DNA of 34,417 nucleotides, taken from Methylococcales bacterium (GTDB lineage Bacteria; Pseudomonadota; Gammaproteobacteria; Methylococcales; Methylomonadaceae). The DNA is taken from positions 1 to 34,417 of the forward strand of contig JAPLRR010000110.1 of NCBI GenBank assembly GCA_026399075.1, written 5' to 3'. Positions 17,038 through 24,092 of the stretch are shown piece by piece. The translations under genes and the position numbers were made by a program. The notes beneath the pieces are model-generated. The model saw only the letters and a list, made by a program, of their open reading frames with translations, was not told where the DNA came from and searched no databases. Every line of letters starts with the position of its first letter. The first letter of the stretch is position 1.

Positions 17038-18576
17038 TTAAGGGGGGGCACGGGCATCTTTAGGCACAGTAGGAAACGACCAGCCCCTACGGTTCCTGGT
17101 CAGCAAGCAGCAGGCAACTAAGCTTAGCATCAAGGCAATCAATACGGGCCTGTCACCCAGCCTGGCATAAGGTGTCATGCCACCCATAGGCGTAATAGAG
17201 TCAGTCAGCACCGTGGCGGTAAACAAGGGCAATTGGCTGGTAATCTTGCCATCCGGCGCAACGATGGCGGTGATGCCGGTATTAGCCGAGCGCAACAAAT
17301 AACGGCCTGTTTCCAAAGCGCGTAGCCTGGCGATTTGCATATGCTGGTGCGGCTCTATGGAATCCCCAAACCAGCCGTCATTGGTCACATTCACCAAATA
17401 AGCCGCCTCCGGCAACCCTATCAGACCGGCTTCACCAAACGCATCTTCATAACAAATGGAGCTGATTAAGGGATAGCCACCTGCTTTTAACAAGGCTTGG
17501 TGTATGTCGCCCGGCGTAAAATCCCCCAATTTTATCCCTAAGCTTTCCAATACAAAACCCGATAAGGGTTGCCAAGGTAAAAACTCACCAAACGGCAATA
17601 AGTGCTTTTTTTTGTACAGGGTGGATGCTTTGCCCAAGGTCATCACCGCATTGTAGCGGATGTCTTCAGAGTCACCGTGGGCTGGCAGGCTTACGATCAA
17701 ATCGGTGTTATGTTGCTGGGCAGCCTGGTTTAAGGGCATTAAAAACCAGTCGTATACCGTGGAATAATAAGCGGGGATGGAGGTCTCAGGCCAGACAATA
17801 ACTGCTGAATCCCAATGTGCTTCGGTCATGGTCTTATAAAATTGCAAGGTGTTTTCTTTAAACTCCGGCAACCATTTTTTATCTTGGGCCACATTGCCTT
17901 GGATCAGGGAAACGCGGAAGGGTGCGCCGATGGCATACGTCCAACTGACGGTTTGCAATATCCCGCCTAACACCCAAACCAGCAGCAGGCCAACACCCCA
18001 GGCTAATCGCTTGTGGTTGGGTTGGCATAGATAAACAATAATGGCCGCCGATAAGGCGACAAAAAACCCCGTGCCATAAACGCCAACAATCGGGATATAA
18101 CCTGCCAAGGGGGTTGCCAATTGCGAATAAGCACATTGCAACCACGGAAAACCGTTTAACACCCAATAACCACGCAAATATTCGACCAATAGCCACACCA
18201 CCGGGGTGCTTAGGATAGCGCCACGGCCTAGGCACAACTGCCGCACTTGCACCGCCAGATAGCCTGCCAAGGCCGGAAACAACGCCCAAAAGCCGAAAAA
18301 AAAGCCCGTCATCAAACTGGAGTTTAACAGGCCGGCCTTACCAAAATGATGGATGCTGACAAAAACCCAAGACACCCCCAAACCAAATGACCCCAAGCCG
18401 AACAAATAACCGCGCCATAACGCCCGTTTGGCGGTACACGATTGCCAAGATGCAAACAGCAGCGCCAAGGCAACTATGGCCAGATAAGCATAGTCAAAAG
18501 GCGCAAATGCCAGAGTGAACAACACGCCCGCCAAGGTAGCGAGCAAATCCCAATAATGGGTGGATGATAAGCGCAT
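17038..18576 (-). CDS. lnt: Apolipoprotein N-acyltransferase
   Basis: Integral inner membrane enzyme of 512 residues that adds the third acyl chain to the N-terminal Cys of lipoproteins, the last step before Lol-dependent sorting. N-terminal membrane segments (about 10-40, 55-75, 85-110, 120-140, 160-183, 193-210) are followed by a carbon-nitrogen hydrolase domain with the catalytic triad Glu264 (WPETSIP), Lys324 (YKKKHLLPFGEF) and Cys375 (SICYED); a C-terminal membrane segment follows. Length equals E. coli Lnt (512). The corC (ybeX) gene that often precedes lnt is not here. Lipoproteins needing this enzyme in the window include the NodT-type channel and the 72-residue lipoprotein. Confidence 0.96.
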   Translation of the reverse strand: MRLSSTHYWDLLATLAGVLFTLAFAPFDYAYLAIVALALLFASWQSCTAKRALWRGYLFGLGSFGLGVSWVFVSIHHFGKAGLLNSSLMTGFFFGFWALFPALAGYLAVQVRQLCLGRGAILSTPVVWLLVEYLRGYWVLNGFPWLQCAYSQLATPLAGYIPIVGVYGTGFFVALSAAIIVYLCQPNHKRLAWGVGLLLVWVLGGILQTVSWTYAIGAPFRVSLIQGNVAQDKKWLPEFKENTLQFYKTMTEAHWDSAVIVWPETSIPAYYSTVYDWFLMPLNQAAQQHNTDLIVSLPAHGDSEDIRYNAVMTLGKASTLYKKKHLLPFGEFLPWQPLSGFVLESLGIKLGDFTPGDIHQALLKAGGYPLISSICYEDAFGEAGLIGLPEAAYLVNVTNDGWFGDSIEPHQHMQIARLRALETGRYLLRSANTGITAIVAPDGKITSQLPLFTATVLTDSITPMGGMTPYARLGDRPVLIALMLSLVACCLLTRNRRGWSFPTVPKDARAPP

Positions 18577-18720
18577 GATTGAATGTTATGGGTATATCAA
18601 AACGATAAAGGTGCAGCCCAACTGTTCTGGCAAGCCAGATGGGCTACGGTGTCTTGGGTATGGAAAATAGTCTACTGCTTAGATTGCTAGAACATTTTTA
18701 TTTAGCACAACACCCTATTT

Positions 18721-19737
18721 CTACACGCTTTCCAAGACTATATCATAAGCCCGCCTATTTAATGCCCAAGTATAAAAATAGTTATCTCTTGCGGGTGTTA
18801 GTAATGAAATAACATAATAATGAGTTGTATCTGAAAAAACACAAATCCATAATTCATTTGGATTATTATTAATCGTACACTCATAAATTAAAATCTCACC
18901 GTTTAAAAACCGTTTTGAATAACTTTCTACTGATGATTGGTGGGTTTTTTGTTGGATTACTACATTAGCCTCTGTAAATTCGTCAATAGTTCCTCTAAGC
19001 ACTTTTTCAATACTGTCAATAGTATTTTTTTCGACTACTTTAATGCGTATCATGCCTTGTAACACATTTTCATTATCAAAATGATATAAGTCCGTAACCT
19101 GTCTGCCCCTTGGCATTTCTTTGGGCATATTAGGCTGCCACGAAGCGGGATAGTCAAATTTTATATCATTAATAGCTATACTTACCCTGTGTTCAATATA
19201 ATTTTGAAGCGAGGGTGACGTTAATTGAAATGAGGCAACAGTTAAGCCGAATATTTCCGCAAGATTTTCATAGTTGGCTTTTTTAGTAAAACAAAATACC
19301 ATAAATGCTTTATTACCATCCACCCTAATAGCTGCCCTTCCAATAAAAGACTGATTTTCTATATTAAAATCCATTAAACTATCAGCAAAATAAATAGAAA
19401 TTTCTTGCAAATTAATGATATTACGGCCGGTGGTATTTGCATAATGCCTGAGCAAATTCGCAGCGCTTATTTCCTTTAATAACTCAACGGCATAAATATG
19501 AATATACGCACTTTGCGGATGATTTTGAGGACTGACAAACATACCGATTGGCTTTAGGCTAACGGTATCAAGTTCAGCTGACTTTGCCGTGAGAGTATCC
19601 ACTTCCCAGTTTTTTTGAATAAGAATTTTATAACCTAGCTGTTTATTATTAAAAGGCGTATCTTCTGCCAAAGAAAACATCGCCTTTATTGTTTGGGGGG
19701 GTAAGTTTTTTCCGATAGGTAATTCTTCCATCATCAT
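18721..19737 (-). CDS. Double DUF1795/PsbP-fold protein, T6SS-associated
   Basis: A 338-residue protein without signal peptide. It appears to be built of two copies of one fold: about 30-180 and 190-335. Each half has an early Y/F-x-I/F aromatic start followed by W (KILIQKNWEV, IKFDYPASWQP), central strands and an end segment (FGLTVASFQLT and YDIVLESV). The pattern fits DUF1795, the family of EagR chaperones that hold the hydrophobic segments of T6SS effectors, which are about 140-150 residues and act as dimers. The gene starts one base after the preceding stop, at the far end of the VgrG operon. A chaperone or immunity role for the 19739-20872 product is inferred from position. Confidence 0.6.
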   Translation of the reverse strand: MMMEELPIGKNLPPQTIKAMFSLAEDTPFNNKQLGYKILIQKNWEVDTLTAKSAELDTVSLKPIGMFVSPQNHPQSAYIHIYAVELLKEISAANLLRHYANTTGRNIINLQEISIYFADSLMDFNIENQSFIGRAAIRVDGNKAFMVFCFTKKANYENLAEIFGLTVASFQLTSPSLQNYIEHRVSIAINDIKFDYPASWQPNMPKEMPRGRQVTDLYHFDNENVLQGMIRIKVVEKNTIDSIEKVLRGTIDEFTEANVVIQQKTHQSSVESYSKRFLNGEILIYECTINNNPNELWICVFSDTTHYYVISLLTPARDNYFYTWALNRRAYDIVLESV

Positions 19738-19738
19738 A

Positions 19739-20872
19739 TTATTTCACACCTAAAAAAAGTTTTAACCCAGCCATTGGCCCTAAACCTACCTTCGCCTCTA
19801 ATTCAAGATTCGCCCCCGCTTTTCCTATCTGCCCTTTGGCACTGGCTTTAGCTGCCGCACCAATACCTGCTTCCCCGCCAGCCCCAAAAACAAAACCATG
19901 ATCAGTCCAATCAGGTGCTTTTGAGTATTTAGAACTAAATATACCTACCGCCAAACCAACTGTATTATCATAAAATGTTTTCGGCGTTATATTAAGCTTG
20001 CCCTCTGCTGAGCCTTTAATTAAATTAGCTTCTGCACCAGCCTCAGACTTTACAGCTACGTTGCCTTTAGAATAAGTGGCTGATAATGGGTCTACATTAT
20101 ATTGTGCTGATAACACTTCACCATGCGCTTTAGCTTCCAATAAGTTGTCTTCTTGACTCGCTAAATTAGCCTCAAGCGCGGTATATTTCTTCTCTGTTTT
20201 AAATAAACTGAGTTCATGCTCATTTTCCAGGGGATTAAAGCTGTAGCCATGCGCGACTTTTCCCTCCGTGTGTCCAATTTTTACATTGTTGTCCTTATCG
20301 CCAAACATCATATACGATTCATCTTGTAGCTTTTTTTCAATCTTAACGGCTATCTCAGCCTTAGCCTGAGGTTTGATGTCGGTATAGTCTTCTTTATCGG
20401 CAGTTGAAAATAGCTCATCCAGTTTAAGCTTATATTTTTCTTGTTCTTTTAATGGACAACTTGCTGTTGCCGAGCCTGCTGGCTGAGGTTTTATTGCTGC
20501 TTTCTGTGCCGCTTTTTTAGCATCGGTGATTTTTTTCTTAACGGATTTTTTGGTTCCATCATATTTTTTTACCGCATAATCTTTCGCTTTCTTGGTTTTT
20601 TCCTTTCCATAATCATAAGCTTGGCTGGCTTTTTCTTTACCATGGACATAAGCTTGGTTGGCTTTTCCTTTGCCATAATCATACGCCTGACTTACTTTTT
20701 CTTTACTGTAACCATAGGCTTGGACAGCCTTTTCCTTGCTGTATTCATAGCCGTGTTCAAGTGCGTTTGCAGCTTCTTTTGTGGTTTTTGCCGCTTTATT
20801 GAATGCAGCTTTTGAAGCATCACTTGCCGCTTTATATAAATTGCTTAGGGTAGCTCCAAATCCAAACGCCAT
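19739..20872 (-). CDS. Repeat-rich protein of unknown function, candidate T6SS cargo
   Basis: A 377-residue protein I do not recognise. An Ala/Lys-rich helix (about 8-40) leads into five tandem 11-residue units (42-96) of the form Y-x-x-G/S-K-x-K-x-x-Q-A, then a very basic segment (96-125) and a Pro/Ala linker. From about 195 the protein changes to Gly/Ala/Glu-rich short strands (GHTEGKVAHG, AKAHGEV, SEAGAEA) and ends with a Gly/Ala-rich region (GAGGEAGIGAAAKASAKG) that could insert in membranes. No signal peptide. It lies between an accessory gene and a DUF1795 gene, where effectors are usually found. A pore-forming or surface-binding effector is possible but not shown. Confidence 0.65.
   Translation of the reverse strand: MAFGFGATLSNLYKAASDASKAAFNKAAKTTKEAANALEHGYEYSKEKAVQAYGYSKEKVSQAYDYGKGKANQAYVHGKEKASQAYDYGKEKTKKAKDYAVKKYDGTKKSVKKKITDAKKAAQKAAIKPQPAGSATASCPLKEQEKYKLKLDELFSTADKEDYTDIKPQAKAEIAVKIEKKLQDESYMMFGDKDNNVKIGHTEGKVAHGYSFNPLENEHELSLFKTEKKYTALEANLASQEDNLLEAKAHGEVLSAQYNVDPLSATYSKGNVAVKSEAGAEANLIKGSAEGKLNITPKTFYDNTVGLAVGIFSSKYSKAPDWTDHGFVFGAGGEAGIGAAAKASAKGQIGKAGANLELEAKVGLGPMAGLKLFLGVK
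20585..20749 (-). repeat. Five tandem 33-base units encoding 11-residue repeats
   Basis: Units begin with YEYSKEK, YGYSKEK, YDYGKGK, YVHGKEK and YDYGKEK. The 11-residue period and Lys/Ala/Gly composition resemble LEA-type amphipathic repeats. At the DNA level the units have diverged but remain recognisable. Confidence 0.8.
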
Positions 20873-20890
20873 TAAAGTTTCCTTGGGTTG

Positions 20891-21277
20891 TTATTCAAAA
20901 AAACGGTCAAAAAAACTCTTCTCTGTCGTGGAGTTATCGTCTTCGAGAATACCAATAGTGTCTTCAAGAAATTGCCACAGTCGCTGCGCTTTTTCCTCAC
21001 TGCTCACCTCTGGGTTCTCTAGTATTTCTTTGGCAGCGATAAAATCGTGGTCAAAGTTAAGCCCCATAATCCAAGCGGCAACGATAAACGGGGCAACGTG
21101 AGTTTCCAGAATTAAGTGGTAAGCTGCCGCTCGCTCGGTCAGATCAAGAATTATTTGCTCCAATTCCTTGTCATCAATTTCCATGGTTTCTGGAAATTGC
21201 TCATTCAAGTATTGGCGCATACGACAGGAATAGATGTTATTGCCAAGCGTGGTTTTTTGATGTTTGTGGATTTTCAT
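20891..21277 (-). CDS. T6SS-associated accessory protein, single-domain
   Basis: A 128-residue acidic, helical protein without signal or membrane segment. Residues about 19-108 follow a pattern I associate with hypothetical proteins next to VgrG/DUF4123/PAAR genes: a short helix, FP at about 28-29, a long helix ending in AAAYHLILETHVAPFI (usually RAxxYGIxxExDVxxFI), MGLNFD, and a final segment around EEKAQRLWQF. The same domain appears twice in the 22487-23185 product. It follows the immunity-like gene after 17 bases. Function unknown; an adaptor for the next cargo gene (19739-20872) is a reasonable guess. Confidence 0.65.
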   Translation of the reverse strand: MKIHKHQKTTLGNNIYSCRMRQYLNEQFPETMEIDDKELEQIILDLTERAAAYHLILETHVAPFIVAAWIMGLNFDHDFIAAKEILENPEVSSEEKAQRLWQFLEDTIGILEDDNSTTEKSFFDRFFE

Positions 21278-21294
21278 CAGGAATATTTTTTTAA

Positions 21295-21612
21295 CTATCT
21301 AATATTGGAAAGCATTTTTCCTTGTACAAGATTTATAAATTTTGACCAAAATTCGCCATCTAAAACGCTTTCTTCGTGGAGGTGCAAGTATTTTCCAATA
21401 TTTTTCCACTTATTTGTATCAAATGATGTAGGAATGTATTGGGCTTCAATAAGCTCTAAAAATAAAGCTTCAAACGCCAGCTCAAGTTCGTCATGCTCAA
21501 GATAATGTTGAGCCAATTCAAATCCTTCATTGGATATATGTCGACTGCAAGATGAAATTAATGTATTTAAATCATCATTGATAGATTGGTCAGATATTTC
21601 ATCGAAAATCAT
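21295..21612 (-). CDS. Immunity protein for the EndoU-like toxin, MafI-like
   Basis: A 105-residue, strongly acidic, helical cytosolic protein. Its ATG overlaps the stop of the toxin gene by four bases (ATGA), the arrangement expected of a toxin/immunity pair. The segments GFELAQHYLEHDELELAFEAL and FLELIEAQ resemble MafI/CdiI-type immunity proteins of EndoU nucleases, in which a residue run with Y-x-x-x-x-E-x-x-x-A-x-E is common. It would bind and block the nuclease in the producing cell. Assignment rests on position and general pattern more than on a diagnostic motif. Confidence 0.65.
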   Translation of the reverse strand: MIFDEISDQSINDDLNTLISSCSRHISNEGFELAQHYLEHDELELAFEALFLELIEAQYIPTSFDTNKWKNIGKYLHLHEESVLDGEFWSKFINLVQGKMLSNIR

Positions 21613-22478
21613 GGCGTTACCTTTGGTGGATTCGCTGTAATGTTAATTGGATAAGCTGTTGATATTTCTCCTGGATATGTCGAGTGATTATTGGGGTAAA
21701 AATCAACCCGTATATCTACACCATCATGAGTTCCAATAACAGAACTCCCATACTTATTAGGAACTGGAATTGCATTTGGATCATTCACAATACTTTCGAC
21801 ATTTTTTATAATATCGTTATCACTCCATGTTTTTGGAAACTCTGTTTTATTAGGTTTATTTGTTCCATATCTGTGCCTGTTTAGTATGTGTTCACGGCGA
21901 TTTGGTTTTATACTTAAAGGCGATTTGGTATTAGGACACGCAATTTTAGAACCAAGTTTTGTTTCAGGTAGCTCTGATGCAATTTTAGCTGCACTTGCCG
22001 TTGTTTTTTCTACATTTGCTAATTTTTCAGTGTCAGCAACAACTTCTCCTGCTTTACCGAGTTTACTAAGTTTTCCCACTGGAATAAAAACAGTACCAAC
22101 TTCAAAGCCACCACGCCCTATTACATTTCCGTAAAACTCTGGCAATTTTCCACTCGCTTTAGCCGCATCTCTTGCTGCAACATAACGATCACTTACCGCA
22201 TTAACAGCATTTTGCGCTCCATCCCAGCTTGATTTGGCTGTACCAATAGGGTCTTTCCAAGCCTTAGTAGCAAAATTAGCAGAATTCTTTGCCAAATCTG
22301 TCGCCTTATTAAATACTTCATCGCGGTATGCTGAATCGGTGGCGGTTTTGTATCCAGCTTGGGCTAATTGACCAACACCTTCCACCATAGACTTGCCACC
22401 TTCCCAAACACCTGTTACAGCACCTTTACCGAAGTCTTTAGCTGTAGATAACGTATCAGCAATAGAATCCCAATTCAT
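21609..22478 (-). CDS. T6SS cargo toxin with C-terminal EndoU-like nuclease domain
   Basis: A 289-residue protein. The N-terminal part (1-165) is helical, Ala/Lys-rich, with a GNVIGRGGFEVGTVFIP pre-toxin-like segment (118-133). Residues about 190-285 look like the bacterial EndoU fold: REHILNRH (His197, His202), KTEFPKTWSD with Lys211, GTHDGVDIRVDF (249-260) and ISTAYP with Thr274 and Tyr276. The Thr-x-Tyr pair matches the catalytic Thr276/Tyr278 spacing of the CdiA toxin of E. coli STECO4, a tRNA anticodon nuclease. No signal peptide or PAAR fusion, so it should travel as VgrG/PAAR-bound cargo. It is followed by an overlapping immunity gene. A+T-rich relative to vgrG. Confidence 0.7.
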   Translation of the reverse strand: MNWDSIADTLSTAKDFGKGAVTGVWEGGKSMVEGVGQLAQAGYKTATDSAYRDEVFNKATDLAKNSANFATKAWKDPIGTAKSSWDGAQNAVNAVSDRYVAARDAAKASGKLPEFYGNVIGRGGFEVGTVFIPVGKLSKLGKAGEVVADTEKLANVEKTTASAAKIASELPETKLGSKIACPNTKSPLSIKPNRREHILNRHRYGTNKPNKTEFPKTWSDNDIIKNVESIVNDPNAIPVPNKYGSSVIGTHDGVDIRVDFYPNNHSTYPGEISTAYPINITANPPKVTP

Positions 22479-22486
22479 GATATTTC

Positions 22487-23185
22487 CTAAATTAATTTAT
22501 CAGTATCTAAAGCAATTCGGAGGCGTAGCAAATTAGCAATTTTTTCTGGCGATAAGTGAGGTAGAGAAAATACTTTCTTTGACCAAGTAGTCCCATTTGT
22601 TTCGTCTAAGCGAGAACCATATAAAACAAGTGCGGTAGCAAATATCGCTATTCCTTCCTCCCAGTCTATTCCATAGCGAGCTGCTTTTTCTGTTGCTATT
22701 TTGAATAACGAAAATAACTGCGCTTCCGATTGAGTATTAGCAAACTCTGGAAAGGTAGAACAGACATGATATGCCATCCTAGCTATTGCTTGATTATTGT
22801 TGGTATTGCTAAACCAAGCCATTGGATTAGCTGACAATTTAATCTCATTCCAAATAGATTCAGGCGCATTGTGCATTAAGTAATGAAATTTTAATTTTTC
22901 ATGGTTACTGATAGAGAGTATTTTGACGATAGCTGGATGCAAGAAAAAATCAGGGGATGTACTGCATTGAAGGGTGACGAAACCACCAATATGCGACTGC
23001 AATGTAAACCCACATCTCAAAGATGCTTGTATGCCATTAACAACCATTGCTTGACTAACAAAATCAGGTAGTCCACTAAAGCAAGCTGGGTATTCCTCAC
23101 GCAACAAGGCTAAAAGTTGACAAACAAAACGCACGCCTATTTCATTTTCAAGTGCTTCAACCTGTTTCGTGGATATTGAAAACAT
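22487..23185 (-). CDS. T6SS-associated accessory protein with duplicated domain
   Basis: A 232-residue soluble protein. Two halves (about 16-107 and 130-230) share one pattern with each other and with the 20891-21277 product: short helix, YP or FP, a helix ending in AxxxGFTLQSHIGGFV in the first and AARYGIDWEEGIAIF in the second, then an aromatic/Asp step, and a KLKFHYL or KIANLLRL end. I associate this pattern with hypothetical proteins encoded beside DUF4123 and PAAR genes. The gene lies between PAAR and the EndoU-like toxin, eight bases from the latter, where an adaptor linking cargo to the tip would be encoded. The function is not established. Confidence 0.65.
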   Translation of the reverse strand: MFSISTKQVEALENEIGVRFVCQLLALLREEYPACFSGLPDFVSQAMVVNGIQASLRCGFTLQSHIGGFVTLQCSTSPDFFLHPAIVKILSISNHEKLKFHYLMHNAPESIWNEIKLSANPMAWFSNTNNNQAIARMAYHVCSTFPEFANTQSEAQLFSLFKIATEKAARYGIDWEEGIAIFATALVLYGSRLDETNGTTWSKKVFSLPHLSPEKIANLLRLRIALDTDKLI

Positions 23186-23216
23186 TTAATAACCCCTAAT
23201 ACTTAAAAATAGAACA

Positions 23217-23507
23217 TTATCCGCCAATCATAACCGTAGGACACCCCGCCACAATCACCCCGCCATGCGCAGTCATATCGCCCATTCGGGCAGCAGGCAT
23301 TCCGCCTATCATCACGGTGGTAGAACCTTTGGCGATGCTGTCTGGCGGCCCTACGCACACACACATATCACCGATACGGGCGGCGGGCATGAAGCCAATT
23401 AAAACCGTTGGGCAACCCACGGCAACCGGGCCCCCGACGTGGGGTACGGGCCCTGGATTCACCATAGGACAAGTGTGCATATCTGAAATTCTAGCGGCAG
23501 GTGGCAT
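23217..23507 (-). CDS. PAAR-repeat protein, T6SS spike tip
   Basis: A 96-residue protein made entirely of PAAR repeats: PPAARISD at the start, MPAARIGD and MPAARMGD inside, and VGCPTVLIG, GSTTVMIGG and AGCPTVMIGG segments. The protein forms a metal-bound cone on the VgrG trimer. It carries no fused effector domain and no N-terminal membrane segment, so effectors must be separate, consistent with the cargo genes downstream. It lies between the DUF4123 chaperone gene and the two-domain accessory gene. Confidence 0.93.
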   Translation of the reverse strand: MPPAARISDMHTCPMVNPGPVPHVGGPVAVGCPTVLIGFMPAARIGDMCVCVGPPDSIAKGSTTVMIGGMPAARMGDMTAHGGVIVAGCPTVMIGG

Positions 23508-23570
23508 CTGATATTCCTTTTAAGACTTTAGGTTGCAAAACAGGCGGTTTTAATCACAATGTCCGATACC

Positions 23571-24089
23571 TTATGGCGTGTGCCGATAGAAATGGACTAA
23601 ATCAGCGCCGCCTTCGGTTTCGGCAAAATAAGCCTGCACGGGGCCGAAAAATGCCGCAGTTTGTTCTTCGTCGCAAGTAGGCAGAAAAACACTTAACACG
23701 CGGGGATCGTAATAACGAAACAACAAAGGTTTTTGGCTTTCTGGGTCATAAACTTTGTTTAGCGTGCGCAAATGTCGGTGTAAAGTCCGAATATCACAAT
23801 CTGCTAGCGCGAATATTCCCCAGTGATTTCCCCAGCCACTCATGACCCATTTGGTGAAGGCTGTGTCAGCTTCTAGCCGTGCTAAATAAGGGGCGCATTC
23901 GGCAATGTCTGGCTCCAGTTCGCCACGATATAAACAGGCAAATTCGGGCTGGAGATCATATAAATAATCCAAAAGTGCGGGGTTAGACGCGCCGTCTAAA
24001 ATAGCATAGGCTTGGAGTTTCGGATTTTCGAACAGTTCTCGGGCAAGTTTTTTGCCTAAAACGTCAGGGGCTTGTACTTGGTTGGACAT
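23571..24089 (-). CDS. DUF4123 T6SS effector chaperone (Tap/TEC-like)
   Basis: A 172-residue cytosolic protein with the DUF4123 pattern: YAILDGASNPALLDYLYD near residue 27, LYRGELEPDIAECAPYLARLE, WGIFALADCDIRTLHRHLRTL, and FRYYDPRVLSVFLPTCDEEQ. Members bind a VgrG and the effector encoded next to it and are needed for loading. Here the gene follows vgrG by three bases and precedes PAAR, as in many effector operons. Confidence 0.9.
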   Translation of the reverse strand: MSNQVQAPDVLGKKLARELFENPKLQAYAILDGASNPALLDYLYDLQPEFACLYRGELEPDIAECAPYLARLEADTAFTKWVMSGWGNHWGIFALADCDIRTLHRHLRTLNKVYDPESQKPLLFRYYDPRVLSVFLPTCDEEQTAAFFGPVQAYFAETEGGADLVHFYRHTP

Positions 24090-24092
24090 AGT

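Noticed and set aside
19739..20872. Phage tail or apolipoprotein-like protein
   Set aside because: The 11-residue repeats recall LEA and apolipoproteins, but no phage genes surround it and the T6SS context explains it better.
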